Shown: piece after piece, positions 1 through 6,777 of the stretch
Layout: each line of letters starts with the position of its first letter
Position numbering within the stretch: the first letter of the stretch is position 1
NCBI GenBank assembly: GCA_910579585.1
Contig: CAJTVA010000005.1
Coordinates: forward strand, 1 to 59,055
DNA: 59,055 nt
DNA from: an uncultured Christensenella sp.
GTDB lineage: Bacteria; Bacillota; Clostridia; Christensenellales; Borkfalkiaceae
Direction: 5' to 3'
Made by a program: the position numbers and the translations under genes
Notes under the pieces: model-generated
What the model was told of the DNA's origin: nothing
Database searches by the model: none
Seen by the model: the letters and a program-made list of their open reading frames with translations, nothing else

Positions 1-40
1 AAAAAACCCCCGTCGGCTTGTAAGCCGACGGGGGTTTTGA
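1..40. terminator. Bidirectional terminator after rpsR
   Basis: A perfect GC-rich stem (CCCCCGTCGGCTT pairing with AAGCCGACGGGGG) is flanked by A6 on the left and TTTT on the right, so it can terminate on both strands. It sits 8 nt past the rpsR stop and probably ends the rpsF-ssb-rpsR transcript. Confidence 0.85.
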
Positions 41-48
41 TAACCTAA

Positions 49-303
49 TTAGTCTCCTTTAAAAGGAAGCAAGTCCGCAATTCTTGCACGCTTGATGGCT
101 TTGGAAAGCTCTCTTTGGTGCTTTGCGCAAGTTCCGCTCATTCTGCGGGGCAACATTTTGCCGCTTTCGGTTACGAACTTTTTGAGTTTTGCTACGTCCT
201 TATAGTCGATAACCGTTACCTTTTCCTGACAGAAAACGCAAACTTTTTTGCGGGGAACTCTTTTATACGCTTTTTTAACGGGCGCTGTTTTATTTTCTTC
301 CAT
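49..303 (-). CDS. rpsR: 30S ribosomal protein S18
   Basis: This is the small-subunit protein S18, which binds S6 and helps form the 16S rRNA platform. The 84-aa length and the central DYKDVAKLKKFV and C-terminal RARIADLLPF segments are typical. C22, C25, C59 and H62 form a CxxC...CxxxH set, so this is the zinc-binding (C+) form of S18. A strong AAAGGAG precedes the ATG. It is the last gene of rpsF-ssb-rpsR, 16 nt after ssb, and is followed by a strong terminator. Confidence 0.97.
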   Translation of the reverse strand: MEENKTAPVKKAYKRVPRKKVCVFCQEKVTVIDYKDVAKLKKFVTESGKMLPRRMSGTCAKHQRELSKAIKRARIADLLPFKGD

Positions 304-319
304 AATTTATCTCCTTTAA

Positions 320-736
320 TCAGAAGGGAATATCGCTGTCGTCGTCAAACGGTTGAAGCTGGGGCTTAGAGCCGCTTCTTTGCGAGGGTGCGGGTGCGTC
401 GAAGTCGTCGCCGCCGCCGTTTTTAGGGGTAAGGAACTCCACGTCCTGCGCGACGATGTCTACGCCGGTACGTTTCACTCCCTGACTGTCTTCGTAATTT
501 CTGAGCTCTATCGAGCCCGAAACCGCGACTTTATTGCCCTTTCTCGAATAGCGGGCAACCGTTTCACCCAAGCCGCGCCAAGCTACGCAGTTGAAAAAGT
601 CGGTCTTTCTCTCTCCGTCGCCGCCCGCGTAATTTCTGTTTACCGCAATTGCAAAACGGCAGATTTTGACGCCGCCCGACGTTTCCGTCAGTTCGGGGTC
701 GCGCGTTAAATTCCCTATTAAAAATACTTTGTTCAT
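320..736 (-). CDS. ssb: Single-stranded DNA-binding protein
   Basis: This 138-aa protein begins MNKVFLIGNLTRDPEL, the usual first strand of the bacterial SSB OB-fold, and ends in the acidic tip DDDSDIPF that recruits replication and repair partners. A Gly/Pro/Gln-rich linker separates the fold from the tip. It coats ssDNA during replication, recombination and repair. It lies between rpsF and rpsR, the standard order. An unusually long structured spacer separates it from rpsF, so its expression may be set partly independently of S6. AGGAAG precedes the ATG. Confidence 0.96.
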   Translation of the reverse strand: MNKVFLIGNLTRDPELTETSGGVKICRFAIAVNRNYAGGDGERKTDFFNCVAWRGLGETVARYSRKGNKVAVSGSIELRNYEDSQGVKRTGVDIVAQDVEFLTPKNGGGDDFDAPAPSQRSGSKPQLQPFDDDSDIPF

Positions 737-798
737 AATTTCTTCCTGTGTTCACAAATTTTATTATGCTTGTGCGCAAATAAAATTTCGTGATTTTT

Positions 799-928
799 AG
801 GGGCTTCTCGCCCCTTGTGCCGCAATACTTGGAGCACACACATATATAATTGCGGCACTTCACCCGCGCTGAGGTGGCAAAGTCACAAATTGGGTGCGCG
901 GGCGCAAAAGCGTGGTTTTGCTTGCGCC
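799..928 (-). other. Array of hairpins in the rpsF-ssb spacer
   Basis: The 227-nt rpsF-ssb gap holds no plausible gene but has four consecutive inverted repeats: 901-907 with 922-928 (GGCGCAA/TTGCGCC), 863-869 with 896-902 (CCCGCGC/GCGCGGG), 817-826 with 849-858 (GTGCCGCAAT/ATTGCGGCAC, perfect 10 bp) and 800-804 with 810-814 (GGGGC/GCCCC). On the transcribed minus strand the last is followed by TAAAAATC, a weak terminator-like tail. It could be a dispersed palindromic repeat, an mRNA-processing site or an attenuator. Confidence 0.5.
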
Positions 929-963
929 GTTTATTATATAAAAATGTCTTGCCAGATATCTTT

Positions 964-1248
964 TTATGCTTTTACGGTAATCATTCTTCTTAAAACTTCG
1001 GACGAAAGGTCGGAAACTCTTTCAAGTTCTTTGACCGCGGCGCCGTCAGCTTCGAAAGTCATTACAGTGTAATCGCCGTCGTTCTTGTAGTTGATGGGAT
1101 ACGCAAGCTTTTTGACGCCCCACTTGTCCACTGAAACCACGTTGCCGCCCTTGGACTTAACGATGTCCTCGAACTTCTTCCCGAACGCTTCTTTCGCTTC
1201 GTCGGTTATGGACGCGTCGAGAATGTAAATCATTTCGTAAGTTTTCAT
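964..1248 (-). CDS. rpsF: 30S ribosomal protein S6
   Basis: S6 is a ferredoxin-like ribosomal protein that pairs with S18. The sequence shows the family signature YEMIYILDA near the N-terminus, WGVKKLAYPINYKNDGDY in the middle and a final segment ending EVLRRMITVKA. I start it at the ATG at 1248 (94 aa) rather than the in-frame GTG at 1257, because GGGAGGTG lies 6 nt before this ATG. It opens the rpsF-ssb-rpsR operon behind a consensus sigma-A promoter and a short hairpin leader. Confidence 0.96.
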   Translation of the reverse strand: MKTYEMIYILDASITDEAKEAFGKKFEDIVKSKGGNVVSVDKWGVKKLAYPINYKNDGDYTVMTFEADGAAVKELERVSDLSSEVLRRMITVKA

Positions 1249-1273
1249 ATTTTTCACCTCCCGGACTTAATCG

Positions 1274-1293
1274 GCATACCACCTACGGTATGC
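1274..1293 (-). promoter_or_regulatory. Candidate S6:S18 autoregulatory leader hairpin
   Basis: In the roughly 50-nt rpsF leader, GCATACC (1287-1293 read on minus) pairs with GGTATGC (1274-1280) over a 6-nt loop. CCG triplets lie at the loop side and just 3' of the stem (..GCATACCG..GGTATGCCGA). rpsF leaders of many bacteria carry a hairpin with conserved CCG bases that is bound by the S6:S18 complex for feedback control. Placement and sequence fit, but I have not scored it against the family model. Confidence 0.5.
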
Positions 1294-1305
1294 AAGGCAC
1301 AAACT

Positions 1306-1334
1306 ATATTACAGTAATATAATTTTTTTGTCAA
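1306..1334 (-). promoter_or_regulatory. Sigma-A promoter of rpsF-ssb-rpsR
   Basis: Reading on the minus strand, the -35 is TTGACA (1334-1329), then a 17-nt spacer, then the -10 TAATAT (1311-1306). The expected start near 1299 leaves a leader of about 50 nt containing the hairpin at 1274-1293. Confidence 0.85.
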
Positions 1335-1335
1335 C

Positions 1336-2706
1336 TCATTTTGGGCTGTTTTTATCCGCTGGGAGCATCGCGACCTTTTTAGCGTACGTAATAAGGCTTT
1401 GTTTTTCGTTTTTGACCTGCCCTGCGGCACAGTCCAACAATAGACCTTCCAACGTTTTTGCCGTCAGCTCTTTCGGGCAACCCGACGAAATCAGCTCGTC
1501 GCCGCGCACGTTCAGCTCCTTTAAACAAAGGGGCACACCCTCCTCTTTCATCTTTTGCAGTACGCCCGTCATCTTGACAACGGACGGGGCGGGCGAAAGG
1601 TCGTCACGGCAGGCGGAATAGTCGGCTTGTTTCAAAAGCATAAGCTCGTCGAAATATTTAAGGTGCTTTATTATGAATTTTCTGACCTTGCTTTCACGCG
1701 CGTCGCAACGCAAATCGTACATATGCAGCGCGGTTAAGGCGACTACTTGTTCAGTAAGTTTTTTGGAAACTTTCAGGCGGGCGCAGACCTCCTCCGCAAT
1801 TTTGGCGCCCTCGGTTTCGTGACCGTAGAAGTTGCCGTTTTTTATTTTGCAATAGGGTTTGCCGACGTCATGCAAAAGTGCGGCAAGGCGGATTTTTCCG
1901 TCTGCATACATTACCGTACGGAAAGAATGTTCCAATACGTCGTAGCGGTGGATATCGCTTCTTTGCGGCATACCGTTACCCAGATACAGCTCGGGTAATA
2001 TCAGCTCTAAAACGTCCGTGTTTTTCAGGACGGAAAGCCCGTTAATTGCGGCATATTGCCGCCCGTATCTTAAATCTGCGTGCAAAATTCTGTCCAACTC
2101 CGCCCACACTCTTTCGGGTGCGACGTCGGCTATAAGGCGAGCGTTTTTCCTGGCGCCGCCAAGGCATTCTTCGGTAGGAACAAAGCCCGTTTCTGCGGAA
2201 ATTCTGGCAAGGCGCATAAGCCGCAAGCCGTCTTCGCCGAAAACCTTTTCCGAAGCCGCTACGGTAGAAAGAGCTCGGGCTTTAATTTCGGCTATTCCGC
2301 CCAGCGGGTCGACGAATTGACCCCCGCATATGTCGTAGTAAACGGCGTTGCACTTGAAATCGCGACGGCGCGCATCAAGGAAAATATCGGTTGTGAAAAA
2401 CGTATTTACGGGGCGGTGCTCTCCCCTTACGTACTCGTCGGAGCGGAATGACGTAAACTCGTAATTCTCTCCGCCGTAGCTGAGCTTGACCGTACCCGTG
2501 TTTTTATAGAGAGCGTCTATTTTAAAACCGACGCTTTCGGCGCGGGTGATAAAGTCTTCGGCGGGGGCGGGTGCGCAGACGTCGGTATCGGGCGCCTCCG
2601 TTTTAAGGTCTGCAAGGAAGTCGCGAACTCTGCCGCCGACTACGTACAAAGGATACGGGCAGGCTTCGGCAAGCGATATTAAGTTTTCGGGCAAAGTTGC
2701 TTTCAT
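1336..2706 (-). CDS. cca: CCA tRNA nucleotidyltransferase with HD domain
   Basis: Class II CCA-adding enzyme that builds or repairs the 3' CCA of tRNAs using CTP and ATP. The N-terminal GGRVRDFLADLK is the G-G-x-V-R-D nucleotidyltransferase loop, followed by TDVCAPA (metal-binding acidic residues; the usual DxD appears as D-x-C, so D41-type pairing should be checked) and RRDFKCNAVYYD. A C-terminal HD domain shows LAALLHDVGKP. Length 456 aa is normal for HD-bearing members. The promoter -10 ends only 7 nt before the ATG and no Shine-Dalgarno is visible, so the mRNA is probably leaderless. It is divergent from the lipid kinase. Confidence 0.88.
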   Translation of the reverse strand: MKATLPENLISLAEACPYPLYVVGGRVRDFLADLKTEAPDTDVCAPAPAEDFITRAESVGFKIDALYKNTGTVKLSYGGENYEFTSFRSDEYVRGEHRPVNTFFTTDIFLDARRRDFKCNAVYYDICGGQFVDPLGGIAEIKARALSTVAASEKVFGEDGLRLMRLARISAETGFVPTEECLGGARKNARLIADVAPERVWAELDRILHADLRYGRQYAAINGLSVLKNTDVLELILPELYLGNGMPQRSDIHRYDVLEHSFRTVMYADGKIRLAALLHDVGKPYCKIKNGNFYGHETEGAKIAEEVCARLKVSKKLTEQVVALTALHMYDLRCDARESKVRKFIIKHLKYFDELMLLKQADYSACRDDLSPAPSVVKMTGVLQKMKEEGVPLCLKELNVRGDELISSGCPKELTAKTLEGLLLDCAAGQVKNEKQSLITYAKKVAMLPADKNSPK

Positions 2707-2713
2707 TAATTTA

Positions 2714-2765
2714 ATTATAGCCTAAACTGAAAAGTATTGCAATTCTTCTCGGGGTATGATATAAT
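2714..2765. promoter_or_regulatory. Divergent promoters sharing one TTGCAA -35
   Basis: The palindromic hexamer TTGCAA at 2737-2742 is exactly 17 nt from TATAAT on both sides: 2760-2765 (plus, lipid kinase) and 2719-2714 read on minus (cca). The two promoters are mirror images around a single -35 element, so polymerase should not be able to occupy both at once. Confidence 0.8.
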
Positions 2766-2798
2766 AAATTCGGTACACTGAAAAACGGAGAGAATATT

Positions 2799-3674
2799 TT
2801 GTACTACATTATTGCCAACGAAAAACATCTGAAAGGAAAAGGGTCGCGCCAGCTGGAAACGGTGAAAAACGTTTTCGAAGCCGCGGGCAAGGAATACGAA
2901 GTTCTTCTTACCCGAAAAGAGGGTGATGCGAAACTTCACGCCGAGAGAATTACTTCTTCGGACGGGGAAAACACGTTAATCGCTATGGGCGGCGACGGCA
3001 CCATTCACGACATTATAAACGGATTCAAAAACTTCGACAGGTGCTATTTAGGGCTTATTCCGTTCGGAACGGGAAACGACTTTGCCGCGTCGGCGGGCGT
3101 GCCTATGGACGTTAAGCGGGCGGCGGAAATTATTGCCTTCAAGGCGCCGAGGCCTATCGATTTTATCGAGCTTTCTTCGGGGCTACGCTCTATCAACTCG
3201 ATTGGAACTGGCATAGACGTGGATATTTTGAAGCGCGTGTATTCCAAAAATATGCGAGGCAGGTCAAAATATTTAAGGGCGCTTATCTACTCTCTTATTC
3301 ATTTTAAAAGCTATAATTTTACGCTTAAATACGACGGAAAAGAAGAAAAACACTACGGGCTTATCGCCGCGCTCGGCAACGGAAAGCAATGCGGCGGGGG
3401 GATAAAGCTCTTCCCTAACGCGAAAATCGACGACGGATGGCTGGATTTGCTGATTGTAGACTATATTTCGAAAGCTAAAATTCTCGGCGCATTCATTAAA
3501 CTTATGCGCGGTAAAGCCGACAAGATAAAAAACGTGACTTTCGTCAAAACCAAGGCGGCGGAGTTTGTTCAGGACAATGAAAACTACACCGTTCAGGCGG
3601 AGGGCGAGCTGTACGACAACACGCCCATAAACGCGCGTATCGTCGAGGGCAAGCTTAAATTCTATTTACCTTAA
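2799..3674 (+). CDS. Diacylglycerol/lipid kinase family protein
   Basis: A 291-aa member of the YegS/BmrU/DgkB lipid kinase family, which phosphorylates diacylglycerol or related lipids with ATP. It begins YYIIAN, has the nucleotide-binding signature MGGDGTIHDIINGF at about residue 65, then LGLIPFGTGNDFAASAG and the family Gly-rich and acidic segments GGGIKLFPNAKIDDGWLDLLIV. The start is a TTG at 2799 preceded by CGGAGAG; no better ATG exists upstream of the conserved N-terminus. It is followed after 3 nt by the PAS-SpoIIE gene, so the two are co-transcribed. Substrate cannot be told from sequence. Confidence 0.85.
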   Translation: MYYIIANEKHLKGKGSRQLETVKNVFEAAGKEYEVLLTRKEGDAKLHAERITSSDGENTLIAMGGDGTIHDIINGFKNFDRCYLGLIPFGTGNDFAASAGVPMDVKRAAEIIAFKAPRPIDFIELSSGLRSINSIGTGIDVDILKRVYSKNMRGRSKYLRALIYSLIHFKSYNFTLKYDGKEEKHYGLIAALGNGKQCGGGIKLFPNAKIDDGWLDLLIVDYISKAKILGAFIKLMRGKADKIKNVTFVKTKAAEFVQDNENYTVQAEGELYDNTPINARIVEGKLKFYLP

Positions 3675-3677
3675 ATT

Positions 3678-4748
3678 ATGACCGAAAAATATTTGAGACG
3701 GATTCTCGACAACGTCAAGTGTGCCGTTGTCGTAGCCGACCAAAACTTAAAAGCCGTTTACTATAACCGCGCCTTTAAAAATCTTTTCCCCGAAGGGAAA
3801 CTGCGGGGTACATTGGGTGCGGTGACGGCGTGCTCGGGGTTATGCGAGCGTTGCGGCGCCGACGGCGGTTGCCGCGGCTGCGGACTTGCGGAAGTGTTCG
3901 AGGACGCTTTTTTGTCGAACAAGGAAGTCGGTCGGCGGATTTTTCAGCGTGTGAAAAACGGCGAAAACGTTCACGAAGTGTCTTATTCTATTACCGTTAC
4001 CCCTCTCGGCGGAGGTTTGAGTATGGGTACGGTTGACGACGCGTTCGAGCTGGATATCGCGCGGGAGTTGCAGTCGGCAAAAAATATTCAGCAAAGGCTT
4101 CTGCCTGCGGGAAAATGGGCGGGCGGAAAGAAATACTCCTATACCTATCTGCCCTGCCGCGAAATCGGCGGGGATTTGCCCGACGTTTTTACCGTGGGAA
4201 ATTCGGCTTGCGGGGTTATTGCCGACGTTTCGGGCAAGGGCGTTGCCGCGGGTATGCTTTCGGCGTTTGTGAAAGCCGCTTACGACAAAAAAATTTCTTC
4301 GCCCGCGCAGGCGATAACAAACCTCGGCGCGAAATTCAGGGAGCTGAACCTTGACGAAAGGAACTACGTCACGGTTGCCGCGGTGAGGATAGACGCAGAC
4401 AGCATAACCTATTCTATGGCGGGGCACAACGTGCCGCTTTTGTTAAAGACGGGTAGCGGCATAACAAGAATTATGCTGAACTCGCCGCCCGTATCGAACT
4501 GGTTCGACAACCCCGCATATTTCGATGACAGCATTCCGTACGAAAAAGGGGATATTTTAGTGCTTTTGACCGACGGCGTTACCGAGTGCAGAAACGAGCG
4601 CGGCGAGATGTTCGGCGTGGATAAAGTTATAAAAACTCTTTCGTATGCGCGCACTGCCGACGACTTTATAAAGAACCTTGAAAATAACCTTAAAAACTTC
4701 ACGAAAGAGCTGAACGACGACATTACCGCTATAGCTTTCGACTTGTAG
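3678..4748 (+). CDS. PAS-SpoIIE (RsbU-type) PP2C phosphatase
   Basis: A 356-aa serine phosphatase of the RsbU/SpoIIE PP2C class, which normally dephosphorylates an anti-anti-sigma factor. Residues 1 to about 110 are PAS-like (KCAVVVADQNLKAVYYNRAF) and contain five cysteines, C52, C56, C59, C65 and C68. After a short helix (ARELQSAKNIQQRLLPAG) the PP2C domain shows REIGGD, VIADVSGKGVAAGML, AGHNVPLLL and VLLTDGVTE with its metal-binding acidic residues. No anti-sigma or STAS partner lies nearby, so its target is unknown. Similar Cys sets occur in PAS domains of clostridial sensors; redox, metal or cluster sensing is possible but not shown. Confidence 0.85.
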   Translation: MTEKYLRRILDNVKCAVVVADQNLKAVYYNRAFKNLFPEGKLRGTLGAVTACSGLCERCGADGGCRGCGLAEVFEDAFLSNKEVGRRIFQRVKNGENVHEVSYSITVTPLGGGLSMGTVDDAFELDIARELQSAKNIQQRLLPAGKWAGGKKYSYTYLPCREIGGDLPDVFTVGNSACGVIADVSGKGVAAGMLSAFVKAAYDKKISSPAQAITNLGAKFRELNLDERNYVTVAAVRIDADSITYSMAGHNVPLLLKTGSGITRIMLNSPPVSNWFDNPAYFDDSIPYEKGDILVLLTDGVTECRNERGEMFGVDKVIKTLSYARTADDFIKNLENNLKNFTKELNDDITAIAFDL

Positions 4749-4772
4749 ACCCCGTAATATACTTGAAATAAC
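4749..4772 (+). repeat. Gene-end repeat motif, copy A
   Basis: Immediately follows the stop codon of the SpoIIE-type gene and reads ACCCCGTAATATA then CTTGAAATAAC. It matches copies at 4826-4849, 8025-8049 and 48381-48404 and abuts the terminator stem. Confidence 0.6.
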
Positions 4773-4800
4773 CGCCCTTCGGCACAGTCGAAGGGCGGTT
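4770..4800. terminator. Bidirectional terminator between convergent genes
   Basis: A perfect 12-bp stem, AACCGCCCTTCG (4770-4781) with CGAAGGGCGGTT (4789-4800), around a 7-nt loop. It lies between the convergent SpoIIE-type phosphatase and response-regulator genes and is bracketed by two inverted copies of the gene-end repeat. Confidence 0.8.
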
Positions 4801-4825
4801 TAATGTAATTTTACCTTGAAATGAC

Positions 4826-4849
4826 GTTATTTGCGGCATATGTGGGGGT
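4826..4849 (-). repeat. Gene-end repeat motif, copy B
   Basis: Reading on minus, directly after the response-regulator stop: ACCCCCACATATGCCGC then AAATAAC. It is the same motif as copy A in opposite orientation, so the pair forms an inverted repeat around the terminator. Confidence 0.55.
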
Positions 4850-5488
4850 TTACTGCAAATTTCTGAGTTTTTCGACGGCGGCGGCGCGGCTGTCGGCGCC
4901 GAGTTTTAGATATATTGCGCTTATATAATTACGCGCGGTGCCGTCGGAAAGTTTGAGCGCAGAAGCTATCTGACGGTTGGTGAAGCCATCCGAAAGCATA
5001 AGCGCGATTTCCACTTCTCTTTCGGAAAAGTTGTAAGCTTTTTTGAGTTTGTACGCTTTGTCGGTCGAGACCATTGCCGCGGCGGCGGTGATTTTTTTAG
5101 CGATTTTTGCGGGGAGAATAGTGTCGCCTGCGTATGCGTTTTTAACCGCGTCGATAAGCGCGGTTGCGCCGATGTCCTTTAAAAGATAGCCGCTTGCACC
5201 GTTGTTTATTGCGCTTAAAATATAGTCGCTGTCGTCGAACGTAGTAAGGATGACGATTTTAATATTTTCGTCGATTTCTTTGATTTTCTGCGTTGCAACG
5301 ACTCCGTTCATATTTGGCATTCTTATGTCCATTAAAACGACGTCGGGTTTACAGCTGTTTACCGCCTCGATTGCACGGACTCCGTCGGAAGCGATTCCGA
5401 CGACCTCGACCTCGTTCGAGGTTTCGAGGACGGATTTTATCCCCTCGGCGAGTATTTGCTGATCGTCAACCAATAAAACTTTAATCAT
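4850..5488 (-). CDS. NarL/LuxR-family response regulator
   Basis: A 212-aa two-component DNA-binding regulator. The N-terminal receiver shows VLLVDDQQI (acidic pair), VVLMDIRMPNMNG (phospho-acceptor Asp near residue 54), LTTFDD and a conserved Lys in YLLKDIG. The C-terminal LuxR-type HTH is FSEREVEIALMLSDGFTNRQIASAL followed by KLSDGTARNYISAIYLKLG. It overlaps the kinase gene by 4 nt (ATGA), so both are translated together. The pair resembles DesKR/LiaSR-type systems; its signal and targets cannot be read from the sequence. Confidence 0.92.
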   Translation of the reverse strand: MIKVLLVDDQQILAEGIKSVLETSNEVEVVGIASDGVRAIEAVNSCKPDVVLMDIRMPNMNGVVATQKIKEIDENIKIVILTTFDDSDYILSAINNGASGYLLKDIGATALIDAVKNAYAGDTILPAKIAKKITAAAAMVSTDKAYKLKKAYNFSEREVEIALMLSDGFTNRQIASALKLSDGTARNYISAIYLKLGADSRAAAVEKLRNLQ

Positions 5489-6699
5489 TTCGTCTCCTTA
5501 TCCTTAGGCATGGTGATTTTTATTTCGAAACCCTCGCCCTCCTCGCCGGAAAGCTGCATCTTTCCGCCGAGCTTTTCCGCCTTTTCGCGTATACCTTTTA
5601 AACCGAAGCCTTCTTTGATTTTACCTTTTACCCCGACGCCGTTATCCGATACGAGCAGGGTCAACCCCTCTTCCCCGTCCTTGAACTCGACGTAAAAAGC
5701 CGTAGCTTTGCCGTGGCGGATACCGTTAGAAAGCAGTTCTTTCAAACTGTTGACTATGAAGCGATAACGCTCGTAATCGGGCTGAGCGTCGCACAAGTCG
5801 TAACGCGCTTTGACGGAAGTGCCGTCAATCGTCTGGGCGATAACTTCCTCTATCTCTTCTTTTAACGGGCGGGCTTTATCTCTGCCTGCCAAAAGGTGAA
5901 CGCTTTCACGCATTTGCTCTAAGGCGTTCTTTGCCTGAATGTTTGCCGAAATTATACGGTTTTTCGCTTCCTGCGGGTTCTCGTCGATGAGAAGTTTAGC
6001 CGCTTCGGTCTGCATAATTACGGTTGTCATAGAATGACCCGCCGTGTCGTGAATATCCTTTGCGATACGGTTTCTTTCTTCGAAAACCTTGGTTGCCGTC
6101 AGCTCTTCATACGCTTCTTCTAGCCTTGCGCGGTTTTCGTCCGCTTCTTTGAGCGCGGCTGAAAGTTTTATATTCGTTTTATAGAATTTGAGCAAAAACA
6201 CCGTTACTACGTAGTCGATTACGATAACGAGAAGCCCGAACAATACTCCCGAAATTATGCCGATTGCGTCCTGATACGGGTTACTGACGAAGCAGCCGAT
6301 TAGAAACGAAAAAGTGAATATGCCGCAACTTACACCGAAAAGTATGGTTTTGTCTTTGAAGCTTTCTATAGAGATGTAGCACTGAGTTAAAACTATGCAG
6401 TAAATCGTTGACATAAACGAGTTACCGGTGAGCACGCAGATTGTAAGAATCAGCGCCGAATCGAGACCGTAGAAAACCATCTTCGCTACGAACTGTTTCA
6501 TAACGAAAGCATTTATGGCTTCCAGCGCCGACAGCAACACGCAACAGGCGACCGTCGCATAGAAATTCGCGTTTGATACGTTGGTAAACGCCTGCGCGCA
6601 TATTATTATGCATATAACCGCCATCAGCAAGACGAGGAAAAGCTTAATATATTCGAAAATTTTTTTCGACTTGAAATCGAACTTCTTTTTATCGCCCAT
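5485..6699 (-). CDS. Membrane histidine kinase, HisKA_3 type
   Basis: A 404-aa sensor kinase. About residues 15-175 form five or six hydrophobic helices with short loops, so sensing is probably within or at the membrane. A coiled segment (ADENRARLEEAYEEL) leads to the dimerisation domain RNRIAKDIHDTAGHSMTTVIMQTEA with the phospho-accepting His. The HATPase domain shows ELLSNGIRHGKATAF and LVSDNGVGVKGKIKEGFGLKGIREKAEKLGG. It is first in the operon with the NarL-type regulator and is divergent from the PepV-like peptidase. Confidence 0.9.
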   Translation of the reverse strand: MGDKKKFDFKSKKIFEYIKLFLVLLMAVICIIICAQAFTNVSNANFYATVACCVLLSALEAINAFVMKQFVAKMVFYGLDSALILTICVLTGNSFMSTIYCIVLTQCYISIESFKDKTILFGVSCGIFTFSFLIGCFVSNPYQDAIGIISGVLFGLLVIVIDYVVTVFLLKFYKTNIKLSAALKEADENRARLEEAYEELTATKVFEERNRIAKDIHDTAGHSMTTVIMQTEAAKLLIDENPQEAKNRIISANIQAKNALEQMRESVHLLAGRDKARPLKEEIEEVIAQTIDGTSVKARYDLCDAQPDYERYRFIVNSLKELLSNGIRHGKATAFYVEFKDGEEGLTLLVSDNGVGVKGKIKEGFGLKGIREKAEKLGGKMQLSGEEGEGFEIKITMPKDKETK

Positions 6700-6739
6700 T
6701 ATTTTATTTACGGAATTTCCGAAAAACCTCTGTATTTAT

Positions 6740-6768
6740 TTTACCATAAATTAAAAAAAGTGTATAAT
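6740..6768 (+). promoter_or_regulatory. Sigma-A promoter of the PepV-like gene
   Basis: TTTACC (6740-6745), a 17-nt spacer, then TATAAT (6763-6768) within TGTATAAT. The -10 ends 9 nt before the ATG at 6778, so transcription should start at or within a few bases of the start codon. Confidence 0.7.
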
Positions 6769-6777
6769 GTTTTTGAT

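Noticed and set aside
115..709. Long plus-strand open frames over rpsR and ssb
   Set aside because: They are antisense frames of the ribosomal operon without ribosome-binding sites or recognisable products; the same holds for many antisense frames over the VirB4, giant-protein and V-ATPase genes.
2323..2337. A fifth copy of the gene-end repeat (CCCCCGCATATG)
   Set aside because: It lies inside the cca coding region and lacks the TTGAAATAAC part; treated as chance.
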